In this document: piece after piece, positions 46,354-57,179 of the stretch
Layout of the letters: every line of letters begins with the position of its first letter
Position numbering within the stretch: position 1 is the stretch's first letter
Assembly: GCA_000697475.1 (NCBI GenBank)
Contig: JNEU01001094.1
Location: 50,794-114,793 of the forward strand
Origin: Lichtheimia corymbifera B2541
Taxonomy: Eukaryota > Mucoromycota > Mucoromycetes > Mucorales > Lichtheimiaceae
DNA: 64,000 nucleotides
Direction: 5' to 3'
Position numbers and translations under genes: made by a program
The notes under the pieces: model-generated
Told to the model about the DNA's origin: nothing
The model's database searches: none
The model's input: only the letters and a program-made list of their open reading frames with translations

Positions 46354-48485
46354 ATGCTTGTTGATCTCAGCAATATCACTATACCTACGACTCTACAACG
46401 CGATAAAATCCCAGTGATAGGCAGTATCAGTCTCGCTGCCTTGATCACTGTATACGCTCTGGTTAAAGCGGGCTCATCATCCAGCGACACCATTAAGGTT
46501 GATGGCAAAAAGTTGAAGCAAGTACCTGTTGCTCCCAATCGATGGCCAATATTTGGTAAGACACAGCCATAATCATATTATTGTGATATCTTGTTCACAC
46601 ACATGCATATGATGTTTACATTAGGGCATATGTTCTCTCTCGGAAAGAAGCCGGTGTTCAAGTTTTCCGAATGGCATAGACAACTTGGTATTACAATGTG
46701 TATATTACATTGGCTTTATTTACACTTATTCATCAACTATAACAACAACTATAGGACCCCTTGTCCGATTTGACTTGGGTGCTCGACAAATGATTCTTAT
46801 TAGCGATCCTCAAGTAGCACATTCGATTTTTGTTACCGAGGGTGAGCATACCTCGTCTCGTGCAGCGGGTACTTACACGTTTGACATTTATGGGATGGGC
46901 GGAAGGTATGATAATTTCTCTCTTTCTTTCTCTCATGCACAAAACTCTAATGTCATATTATTCATCAGGAATCTTGCTACTGCTGTCTATGGCAAGGAAT
47001 GGAAAAACAAGCGGACATTAGGCAAGCACAGCAACAGCAGATGAGACACCAAAACAATGGATCACGTGAACTTACACAAGCTATCTATGAATAGCACTCA
47101 ACCTTTTGGCACCCAAGATGGTCGACACCTACACCGACGTCATTCGTAACGAAATGGCCAACATTGCGACCACCCTTGCTAGTATTACGGAGCGTGATGG
47201 CAGTGTGGATCCCATGCAGACATGTCACTTGGCGACGACCAATGTCATTTTGTTGACGTGCTTTGCTACACGCTATCCTTCTTCCGATCATCCAAAGTTC
47301 TTGAAGCTGGTTGAATTTGTCAAGGGACATTTGACTCGGTCGAGCGTGATGAATGATGTTGGTGCCATCTTTCCATTCCTGCGTTGGTTCGATATCATTT
47401 TCCGTCAAGATTCCAAACTCAGGGCCTTTGTCAAGGAATATCGTGATGCTCCTCTCCAAGAATTGATCGCCGATGCACGTGCTAGTGATAAGCCATCCAT
47501 GGTAAAGACAGTGGACCAATACAAGGAGCAGTACAAGATTGATGATTGGGATATCATTTGCTTTTTCTGTGAGTGCTGTGCGACAATGGGCTTCTACACC
47601 AGGGAGATTCTAACTTTTACAAAAAGCCGATATCATCCTTGCAGGCACCGATACCACCGCTGTCACAGTGACATGGGCATTGGCTATTCTTGTAAAGTAT
47701 CCAGAAATCCAGGCCAGGATGCAAGCTGAAATTGATCATTTCCGAGCAAACAATGAGGGTCGTATGCCTACCTTCCAGGATCGCAACGAGTTCCCATACA
47801 TGATCTCTGTTCAAAAGGAATGCATGCGCTATCGTGCTACCACTCCATTTGGTGTACCTCACGTTACAACAAAAGATGGTATGTTGTGTGTGCATGCTTT
47901 ATTATCAAGGAACTCATCATTGGCTTCCGATCTAGTGACATGGAACGGATACTATATTCCCCAAGGATCCACGTTGCTAAGCAACATGTACACAATGCAT
48001 CGATCGGACTCAGTATATGACAACGCAGACGAATTTATCCCAGAACGCTTCCTCGATAATACCAATACCATGTTGGCTGCAAGCAATGGCAGGCTTCAAA
48101 ACCGTGATCACTATAACTTTGGATGGGGAAGGTAAAAGAAAAAAAAAAAAAAGCAAAGGACTATCCTACTATAGTTTTGCTAACGATGTTTTTACGTATA
48201 GACGTATTTGCCCAGGTACCCATTTGGTATGTCAAAAGATTGGAACAAGGTGGAGGCGTCATGATGATGATGATGGGTATTAATCGTCTTGTGTAGGCTG
48301 AAGTCGAGATGTTTGACATGTTTGTCTTTATCTTTGGTGATTACGATGTCAAGCCAGCCGAATTTGACAAGAACGGCAATCCAGTCTTTCCCAATGTAGA
48401 CACGGGTCTCCCAGGTGGTGTTGTTACTGATCCAATCCCATATCAAGTCCGTGTGGTTCCTCGTGCCAACGTAGCAAAAGCGTAG
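46354..48485 (+). CDS. Cytochrome P450 no. 2
   Basis: ER-anchored heme monooxygenase of the same family as the P450s at 4707-6871 and 48744-50890. The N-terminal membrane helix is SISLAALITVYALVKAG; the hinge region reads NRWPIFGHMFSLGKKPVF. Other motifs: I-helix LAGTDTTAVTVTW, K-helix ExxR (ECMR), PERF, and the heme loop FGWGRRICPG split by an intron. At least nine exons. One intron (47022-47094) has a GC donor: TTAG|GCAAGC joins to CACTCAACC, giving KRTLALNLLAPKMV, matching the equivalent NTRKALTVLAPKMV of P450 no. 1. The stop follows RANVAKA. The three genes probably arose by local duplication, but the first copy lies 40 kb away. The substrate is unknown. Confidence 0.92.
47022..47094 (+). 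other. GC-AG intron in P450 no. 2
   Basis: 73-nt intron with donor G|GCAAGC. The only solution that joins KRTL to ALNLLAPKM in frame. Confidence 0.7.
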
Positions 48486-48743
48486 TCCGCCTTGTATCGC
48501 CGCCATTTTCACTACTCTTTCGTCGGATTAATAATGTATATCACCATAGGCGCTTAGTCAAAAGGTCACTTTGATAGCTTTATCGGTAGTTGATATGAAG
48601 AATTTAATAATAGTATTTTGAATGTCTATATGATTATCGCATGATGTAGTACATTTTGGGGGTGCTTTATTAAATGTAAGCTGCTAGGTACTAATTACTA
48701 TCCTTGTTGTACTGTTGTTTATCTTCTTCAGGTTGAATCATCC

Positions 48744-50890
48744 TCACAAATCATCATCCTCATCGTCTTCTTCTTCATCCTCCATGCTATCTTCATGTCG
48801 AACGAATCGAAGCATGACATTGCCTGCTGGTGTTGTTACCCTTCCATTCGATATGATATTATCAAGGTCAATGTCAATGGGTTGGCCCTCTTCATCCAAG
48901 GCAGGTTCAATGGTGCAATTGGTGAATAAGCGCACAAATACCGTGAACATTTGCTCCTCCGCCTAAAAGATGCACCTGTCAATTGTCGATCTTTTGACAC
49001 CCACAATGACCAAGGTTGTACTTACTAATTGTGCACCCGGACATACTCGTCTAGAAATACAAAGAGCATTAGGTCATTTTGCACTTTTTCCCGTAATCGA
49101 TATGGATGATTTACCTTCCCCATCCGAAATTAAAGTGATCACGTTGGCCAACTTTGGCATTGGCTAGGGACGCCATCGTGCTTGTATTGTCAACAAAACG
49201 ATCGGGGATAAATTCTTCCGGTTGTTCGTACACCTCTGGATCAGCATGCATGGGGTACAAACTTGTAACAATGGTGGTACCCTTCGGAAGCACATGTCCT
49301 CTCCATTCGACTTTTTACATATACATGGATTATAAGCTCATGATGTATGTTCATAGTCAATGACTTACCATCTTGTTCAGTCTCGTGGAATTCTCCAAAG
49401 GGTGTAATAGGTCTGAAACGCATGCATTCTTTTTGAACCGAGACAAGGAAAGGCAAGGCATCGCGGTCAGCAAAGGTTGGTAATCGTTGATGCTCCGAAG
49501 CAAAGGATGCGATTTCCTCCACGATTTGGTATTGAGCATCTTTTTGTGTAGAGAGAATGACAAATGCCCATAGCAATGCTGTAGCCAATGATTCGGTTCC
49601 TCCTTCAACAAGATCACCTAGGATACATTGTTACATATTTCGCCATTAAACCTTCCAATAAAGTCATACCTGCTGCTGCCAAGATATCTTGATCATCCAT
49701 TTGGCCCATCTCCTTCATATCCTTGAGAGATCTGACAACACCCTCTTCGCCACTTTGATCCACCAATCGTCGAAAGAGAGGCTCGCGTTCAGTTTCAATA
49801 TAATGTCGGTACATTTCTTCAGTTTTGCCAAGCACAAGAGAGAGTACGGGTAGATAGGTGGTGACATCCGAGGAAGCAATCTCATGACCGTGATCCATGA
49901 TACGAATGACCTCGTCCAAGGTATCGTCATTGGTATCGTCCTTGCCAAAGCATGTTGTCAGAATAAATTGCAACGAGGCCCGCTCGAGCACTTTGGTGGG
50001 ATTCATGTTTTTTTGTGCACCGCTACCGCTCATCAATGCAATCACCAATCGATCCACTTGGTCGTTCAACGACTGTGTGAATTTAGACGCCATCTTTTTC
50101 GACCCGAGTAAGGCATTTGCTGCATAGTAGTAGTAATAGATCAGCATCATTGTGTTGTATGTACTACTACCCATCCCATTACTACTACGATTACTCACTG
50201 ACAGTACGCATTTGTCTCCATGCTTTGTTAGGACTTGAGCATATCAACCCCCTAATTTTGCGATTGATGGTAAATACCCTCCCGTTATTTTGATTTTTAT
50301 GTTGCGGCCTTACCTTCCATTCATGCTGCGATGCTTTGTTTTGAGTACCGAAAAAGGTCGACCCGAGGTGATATTGCCATTCCCCACCAAGAGCTCATGA
50401 GCGATATTGGGATCACTGATCACAACCCATGTCTTGACGCCCATTTGTAATCGAAAGATTGACCCTGTTGTATACATACAATATCCGTATTAAAAAACAA
50501 GGCTTGTCCAATGCTGCTGTGGGGCTACTCCCTAGAATGGGGGCGATAGTGGGGAATGTAAGGAGCCAAGTACAAACCTAATTCGCGATGCCACTGCATG
50601 AATTGTAGCATGGGCTGCTCACTCAGAGATAACAAATGACCTATGTATTATATGTTGTTTTCAATATATATAATCCATTGTGATGATGCTAGCTTCTTAC
50701 CAACATAAGGATATGCATTTTGAGGAGATGGGATATTTCCAAGTCCTTCTGGAACGCCTTGATGGTAATACTTGCGATAAAAAGCATATGCGGTCAATGC
50801 AGCGGCGGTAAGTGCACTGGCAACAGAAAGTAGGCCACCGCCACCACTACGGTGCATAGTCGATAATGCATCATCCGATATGATATCCAT
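48744..50890 (-). CDS. Cytochrome P450 no. 3, altered I-helix
   Basis: Third P450 of the family, convergent with no. 2 (258 bp between the stops). The N-terminal anchor is LLSVASALTAAALTAYAFY; hinge YPYVGHLLSLSEQP; K-helix ExxR (ECMR); PDRF in place of PERF; heme loop FGWGRRVCPG split by an intron. The I-helix motif, normally AGTDTT, reads GGTESL (GDLVEGGTESLATALLW), so the oxygen-activating Thr is Ser and the Asp is Glu. The C-terminus carries an unusual acidic tail (EDSMEDEEEDDEDDDL) absent from the other two. Splicing is consistent throughout, with no broken frame, so it is probably expressed but perhaps with changed chemistry. The substrate is unknown. Confidence 0.9.
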
Positions 50891-51322
50891 GGTACTATGA
50901 TAATATTAAGTCGTGCCACACTGCAAGAAAGAATAAAAAATGTATGACACATCCCCGCCGCTGTTGTTTTGCCTCTTTTATAAGCCTTGTTGCTTTGACC
51001 TCCTTGTGGAATGAGAGAGCGAGCGTGCGAGGGTGTTGCGCGAGAGATAAACGTTTTGTACATCATACTTCTAGAGGAGAGGTGTGAGGGGCAAATAGGT
51101 TAAAGGTGTTGTTCATCCGTGGGTGTAACTAAAGGAGAGATTTACGTACTTTCGCACGGCTTATACTGGTGGAGGACAACACACAATGCTGTGGCGTACA
51201 AGATGCTCCTTACCATCGTACCTGGATTAGACTCTTTGCACTCGGGAAATGAGGAGTAATCGACTTTTGGTGTTTAGGAGTGTGTCAACACTGAAAGGGT
51301 GATGGAGAGATAGGAGAACATC

Positions 51323-51343
51323 ATGATGATGATGATGATGATG
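51323..51343. repeat. (ATG)n microsatellite
   Basis: Seven perfect ATG units outside any gene. Confidence 0.8.
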
Positions 51344-51497
51344 ACGGGGAGTTTTACGTCCTTTCTTCTTTAAGAATCTTATCTTGTATGCGATATGTAA
51401 CAAAAAGATTGGGATAAACCATATATTGAAAACAGATTGGAGGTTGGTTGGGGGGGATATTTATCTACAAGGTCTAAGATCCAATGAGAACAACGAA

Positions 51498-51514
51498 TGT
51501 GTGTGTGTGTGTGT
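51498..51514. repeat. (GT)n microsatellite
   Basis: Uninterrupted TG/GT run of about eight units. Confidence 0.8.
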
Positions 51515-51638
51515 GATTGATTTGGGGAAAGGGATATGACGATGGTGGTGATGGGGGAGAGAGAGGTGTGAGGATCCAAAGAAAAATGAGGAGCAAGTAG
51601 AACCGGATGCATAAATGAAAAAGGTAGATGGGATAAAA

Positions 51639-53022
51639 CTACCTGGCAGTGCTGTTGTTACTGGCATCGCTTGCTGGTGTTGCTGTTCCTGTTGTTGTGG
51701 TGGTTGCCGGATTGTCTTCCGATGATGTTACACCGTCATTGCTTTCGTTTGTGTTACCTTGAGCGGCATTTCTGGCACGTACCGCTTCCTGATCCTGCAA
51801 TGACAGCCGAATCGCTTCCATGATCATATACTCTTCGATATCAAAATCCATTCCATAAAACGATGTCCGCTGTTGGTGGTGATGCTGTTGTGGATGTTGG
51901 GATTGTGCTGTTGTTGTTGTGTGATGCATTGGAGTGGCCGCTGATTGTGATCGATTGGGTCGAGTAAGTATTCCTCGCCTATTACGGAAGAATGCTGGTC
52001 TGCCATCTGAATTACGACGTGGTGGCATTGGTGAAGATGATGAGGATGAATCGGTAGGCTTTGGATTTTTCCAATCAGGTCGTACATGATCTAAAGAATA
52101 TGAGTCAGTCTTCCCTGTCCCCATTCACGTGATTCTACTACTTGCCTACAAGTACGACATCTGGGCTATCGTGGCTAACATTCTTACGTCTTGGAGGCTC
52201 AGCCCCATCAATCACTGCTGTAGCTGTAGCTGTAGCTGAGGAGGATGCTTGTGTGGTGGGACTGACTTTGGAACGACCTGGGCTATTATTGGAGCGAGAC
52301 TAGAATAATCCTTGTATATCAGTAACTATCACAACAATGCGTCCTTTTACTACTTACATCTTTCCATGTAGGGGGTTTGTAAACAACACCAAAATGATCC
52401 ACCATACAAAAAGGACAAGTCGCAGGAGAAGAAGGTGTATCAACAGGACGCTTGATTTGAAGGAAGCATTCGGTGCAAACGGGTTGATCACAACATCGGG
52501 CATGGTTGATATTCGCGGGATAGTACTAAGCATGCATATGAGCCACATGGCCACAATTACTCTGTTTAGAAGGGTCTACACAGCCATACCAGAAAGCATA
52601 TAGGGCATTCCACAGCATCCTTATATAAGGCCTTTTTGATATCTTGTCCTTGGATTGTGGTACCATTATGGCTGTAACTTGTCGAAGTCGATCTTGAACG
52701 CACTTTGCTGGTGGACGTTGTGGAAGTAGTGGGTGGAGGTGACGGTATACTGATCGGTTCATTTGTTTGCTCTGGTAAGTCTGAAAGACCTATATAAGAA
52801 ACGAGTGGTCAATGACTATTCATGCGCGTGTGATCTATGTCGCATACCTTTGTAGAATGGCGCCAACTTTCTTTCAACAATGAGATTTCTTACAATGCGC
52901 AAGTTGAAGTCCTGTTGAGTAGCCGAGTATATGCCGTTAGGAAGTGTTGTGCCATAGTCAACGGATTCTTCTATGGTTTGTTGTGTTGTTCGATTGGTGT
53001 CCTTTGATACACTGGCACCCAT
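51639..53022 (-). CDS. SIP5: SIP5-like RING protein
   Basis: Homologue of yeast Sip5, which links the Snf1 kinase to the Reg1/Glc7 phosphatase in glucose signalling. Exons include 53022-52848, 52789-52590, 52525 onward (to about 52360), a further exon ending at 52146, and 52090-51639. The N-terminus MGASVSKD fits the N-myristoylation consensus. The zinc-binding part is ECPICFLYYP...[16 protein letters not shown]...[14 protein letters not shown], split by introns and nearly identical in wording to Sip5. Near the C-terminus, [17 protein letters not shown] resembles a ubiquitin-interacting motif. The last intron (52145-52091) has a GC donor. Long Ser-, Gln- and His-rich stretches fill the linker regions. 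Lies head to head with GPN2. Confidence 0.88.
52091..52145 (-). other. GC-AG intron in the SIP5-like gene
   Basis: 55-nt intron, donor GTAG|GCAAGT on the coding strand. A nearby GT would shift the frame away from VRPDWKNPK. Confidence 0.75.
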
Positions 53023-53722
53023 GCTATATATCAACCAGTGATAAAAGAACAATGGTACGCGGCCTTGAAGAAAGAAAAAGTGAGGAAGAGAAGGGCTGTG
53101 TGGCCAAAGTGACATGCGCTTTACTCATTTTACTCAGCGGGCGGCCTCAGTGGCAGACTCAAGTTGAAGACAACACCCCAACCCCCGCAGCAAGCTTAGA
53201 TGACAACATCATGCTATCATGCAGAGTACTATTCTATCGTCATCCACGTGTACATACCGTACACATTGATAAATCACACACATTGTCTAATAAAGATGTT
53301 GTCTTGTTGCATTATGCACTTGTTGGCGTCATGTTTTAATCACTATCCCTGTTCTTTAGCTGCAGGAGATGTTGATATGGGATCATAATTAATTCTTCTT
53401 ATCATATGTACGCAAACGTAAGTTGCTGCATGAAACTAAATCACCCTCCTCCTCATCATGTATTTCATTGCTTTGGGAGCAAGCATCATGCATCATAATA
53501 TCATGGCAACAGCCATCCAACCACATCTTTTATTAACGGTATTATTCTTCGCAGGATCCAGGGGACATCCTCTTCCAACATGTTTCAATGAAATGGGTAG
53601 GTAGGGATTTGGAGTAATAGTAACAACAGTTGCCAGGAGACGTGTGTGTGGTAGGTTCCCGAAAATGACAGCGCGCCTTGCAGGATAAATTGTCTAAACG
53701 CTTCTTTTTCCATTTCACAAAC
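53023..53722. promoter_or_regulatory. Divergent intergenic region, SIP5-like / GPN2
   Basis: 700 bp between two divergent starts. No gene or clear core-promoter motif is seen. Confidence 0.4.
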
Positions 53723-54860
53723 ATGCCTTTTGGTCAAGTAAGGTTTATCTTTTCCCAACACCCTCCTCGTTCTTACCTTTGGCACTTGTAGATCGTCGTG
53801 GGACCACCGGGATCTGGGAAAACCACTTACTGTTGGGGTGCATACCAGTACTTGACTGCTATTGGAAGGTAAACGATCAAAGGGTCCATGTGTATGTGTA
53901 TGCCAAGTCTAATGGGTGTATGTTTTGTAGAAAAGTGGCCATTGTGAATCTGGATCCTGCCAATGAGCATATACCCTATCCTTGTGCTGTCAATGTTGCG
54001 GATCTGATTACCCTGGACGATACAATGCAGGAGCTTGGACTTGGGCCTAATGGCGGTATCATGTTTTGCTTGGAATATCTGTTGGAGAACATTGACTGGC
54101 TTACCGAGAAGCTTGAAGAGCTCAAGGATCATTACATCCTCTTTGATTATCCTGGACAAGTGGAACTATTCACGCATCACACAGCTGTCAAGCAAATCTT
54201 GGAGAAATTGCAAAAGCTGGATTATCGAGTAAGGAAGGAAGGATTGAGAGGATGTCATCATGGGATACTGATAGTGTGTCAACAGCTTGTAGCCGTTCAT
54301 CTCGTGGATGCACATTACTGCACAGATCCATCAAAGTACATTTCCGTGCTACTGCTATCCCTCAAGACAATGATCCAACTTGAATTGCCCCATGTAAATG
54401 TACTATCCAAGATTGATTTGATCGAGTCCTATGGAAAACTAAGCAAGTATATTGTGGTAGATGGATATGGGAGAACACAATGTATTAATGAATGGGTGTA
54501 GAATTCAATTTGGATTACTATACGGATGTGATGGATCTTTCTTATCTGCAAGAGACACTCAATGATGACCCCTTTGGATCCAAGTTCAAGGCATTGAACG
54601 CAGCCCTGTGTGAGCTTATTGAGGATTTCTCACTTGTGGGATTCTATACATTGTGCGTGGAAGACAAGGATTCGATGACCAAGATACAACAAGTCATTGA
54701 TAAGGCGGGAGGATTTGTATTTGGCGGATTGACGCAAGGCAATGAATCGATCATGTTGTCAGCAATGAAATCAGGATACCACGAAGACGTCAAGGACATA
54801 CAAGAGCGATGGATCGATTCACAGTATGATCAAGTGGACCCTGACTTTGGACGTCAGTAG
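53723..54860 (+). CDS. GPN2: GPN-loop GTPase 2
   Basis: Cytosolic GPN-loop GTPase needed for assembly and nuclear import of RNA polymerases II and III. Five exons, 53723-53737, 53792-53868, 53931-54228, 54286-54442 and 54502-54860, give 301 residues, close to human GPN2 (310). The first coding exon is 15 nt (MPFGQ). Motifs in order: P-loop [17 protein letters not shown], the family-defining GPN loop [19 protein letters not shown] (G3), and NVLSKIDLI (G4). The fourth intron uses a GC donor (54443), which gives [13 protein letters not shown]. The C-terminal half has [15 protein letters not shown] and ends DPDFGRQ. No paralogue is seen in the window. Confidence 0.95.
54443..54501 (+). other. GC-AG intron in GPN2
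   Basis: 59-nt intron, donor CTAA|GCAAGT and acceptor TGTAG. Needed to keep KFNLDYYT in frame. Confidence 0.7.
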
Positions 54861-55004
54861 TAGTAGTAGTGATAGTGGTAGTCATAATACTCTCTGTTGT
54901 ATATATATGCGTGTAAATAATATTTGCATGGTTGCACGACAGCAACTTAACACACAAGATTGGTTTTCGCGTCTCTTTCCTCCTTTTTTCCCTCTCACTC
55001 TCTC

Positions 55005-56025
55005 ATGTCCTTTAAAGATCTCCATTACTCGCTTAGCCGATTGAAGACCGATGTACGAACACAAATTGCTGGCAAGAACCCATTTCAAAGTCAAGACACA
55101 AAGGCCTTATCCATGTGGATAAGAGAAGAACGACACACGCAAGGTGCTATGGCCATGGCAGCCAAACATGGACACGATAACAATCAAGCGTTTGTACAAT
55201 GGCTAGCACAAGAAGACAATGACCAGGGACTTCAAGTAAGAGAAGACGATGGATGAGGATCATTTAATGATGTTAACACCATGACTATCTAGGATCTAGG
55301 CTACATGTATTTACAATTGATGGAAAAGCAAGTGGAAATGGAGAACGAGATTGCAGGTAAAAATAACAACATGTGTACGACCACCATCACGGAACCTGAC
55401 TAAAAGAGTGGATGATACAGCAAAGCACGGGCGTTTCCGACAAGTGATCAAATCAATCCGAGAACGCGATCAACTTGTTTTAGCCGATCTCCGCGAAAAG
55501 AAACAGGCCGTTTCGGCACGACTAGAGCATTTACGCAAAAGCAGCCCTAATTCAAAGAAACAAATACAGCACCTTGAAATACAACTGGCCGATGTGGAAA
55601 AGGAGGAACGTGAACGAGAACTGGAAATAGGCGACTATAAACGTTTGGCATTACGAGAAGCTTTTCATCTTCGATTCAACGCTATGCATGAATTTGCACA
55701 AAAGGCCGCTGTTTTAGCATCAACAGGACAACGTCTATCTTCACCACCAGCACAACAACAAGATGAACTATTATTGACGGAGTGCATGTTACAAATTGAT
55801 GGATGGCAACCACCAGAAGAGCAAACACGTCCTACGGTGCTTGATAAATGGATATTCCAACCAGAAGAGGATGCGGCATTGTTAACGGATTTGGAGATTG
55901 CCACAGCCACTCATGAAAAACAAGCGGCTCAAATGGTAGCATCCTCCCTAGATGAAATGTCTTGTTCGCCACCATCGGCAGCAGCAGCACCACCACCAGA
56001 GTATAAAGAAAAGGCATCCCACTAG
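55005..56025 (+). CDS. PIL1/LSP1-like eisosome protein (BAR domain)
   Basis: Homologue of the eisosome core proteins Pil1/Lsp1, BAR-domain proteins that shape furrows in the plasma membrane and respond to sphingolipid and membrane stress. Exons 55005-55235, 55293-55356 and 55421-56025 give 299 residues. Features are TKALSMWIREER, LMEKQVEMENEIA, FRQVIKSIRERDQLV, and a long charged coiled-coil segment (residues about 120-195) ending in LREAFHLRFNAMHEFAQKAAVL, the pattern of the Pil1 domain. The start Met was chosen because the frame upstream has a leader-like sequence. The sequence is rather divergent, so it may be a lineage-specific member rather than the main Pil1. Confidence 0.8.
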
Positions 56026-56858
56026 AATGGTTGTTTCCATGGCAACAGTGTTGTAGTGTTTGCCCTTGTATGTACAACATGATGTAGAACAACACAACCC
56101 CCCTTCTTCTTCTTTTGCTTCTTTTTTCACAACCACAACCACCTTGTTTCCTTAACTCCTCTTTTACCGATAATACCCACCATGATCTATAAAGTTTACG
56201 TACGCCCAAACTAAAAAGTAACCGATTCAATATATATATTTACATGCTACATACAACGTGATGATGCATTTATGTGCAGCAGCTTGCAGGCATCCACGTT
56301 CACAGTGTATTTTAACATCATGTACCACAAAACCAGCAACCGGAGACAAGTGGAAAAAAGGGGAGTTGGAGAAAAGGCTTTGGTCTTTTCTAAGGCATCC
56401 ATTTATTGACTTGCATACGTCTTACATAGTACATGTATGATGATCGATGCACTTGTAGAACGGGAATCCTCAAACTTGGTAAAAGGGGATGATCATGATG
56501 ATTTTTATTTTCATGTATAAGCACAATCCATAATGATATTATGCAAATGGCTTCTTTTTTTTTGGGATGGGTGAGATGAAGTGGGGTATGTTCAAAGAAA
56601 AAAAAAAAGTGATGTTGTTGTAGTAGTAGTGAGTGACCATGGGCATTATATACAGGGGTAACTGTTTTTTTCCCTCTTTTGTGAGTGTGGTGATGGTAAT
56701 GTCTTGAATGATGCATTGATTGTTTTTTTTGTTAGTGTGTAATGGTGGGTGGGTATATATGTATGTTGTTTTGATATGACGGGATAATAAAAGAAGAATG
56801 ACAATGGTGGTGGTGGTGATTGTGTGTGGTGCAGTATCATCAAAAAGACGCCCTGAAA
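56026..56858. other. Intergenic region, no supported gene
   Basis: About 830 bp with short A/T and GT runs near 56570-56830. Overlapping open frames on the minus strand look non-coding. Confidence 0.5.
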
Positions 56859-57179
56859 TTAGTTCCATGATTCGTGAAGGTTCACAACAACATGTAGCCA
56901 TTCGTTGTGCTTGACGGCGAAATGTTCAATAATCCACTTGTAGACCAAGCTACCATGGATGCGAACAAGCAATCGGTTTTGGCATATGGGACAAGGCCGA
57001 TAGGTGTATCTCTTGGGATGGCGTGCGACAACGGATGATGATGATGATGATGGAAGTTTTTGCCTTGTGCCAGTGGTATTGGTGTTGCTGGTGGGAGTGG
57101 TGGCATGATCAGGTGGGCTCTTGGATAGCAGCAGCTCCGGATGATGCTGGGGACGATACATGATGTCGTATGTTGACAT
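56859..57179 (-). CDS. Small hypothetical protein with CPIC...H pattern
   Basis: Single-exon frame of 106 residues starting MSTYDIMYRPQHHPE; an in-frame Met further upstream (57236) is less likely. A low-complexity Thr/Asn/Ser middle leads to RPCPICQNRLLVRIHGSLVYKW and ...EHFAVKHNEWLHV. The C-x2-C followed by spaced histidines could bind one zinc ion. No known family was recognised, and there is no neighbour evidence for function. The compact C-terminal half looks more protein-like than the surrounding frames, but the call remains uncertain. Confidence 0.4.
   Translation of the reverse strand: MSTYDIMYRPQHHPELLLSKSPPDHATTPTSNTNTTGTRQKLPSSSSSSVVARHPKRYTYRPCPICQNRLLVRIHGSLVYKWIIEHFAVKHNEWLHVVVNLHESWN

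Larger units (their letters stand above)
50891..51638. other. Intergenic region with short simple repeats
   Basis: About 750 bp. Contains an (ATG)7 run at 51323-51343 and a GT run at 51498-51514. No gene is seen. Confidence 0.5.
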
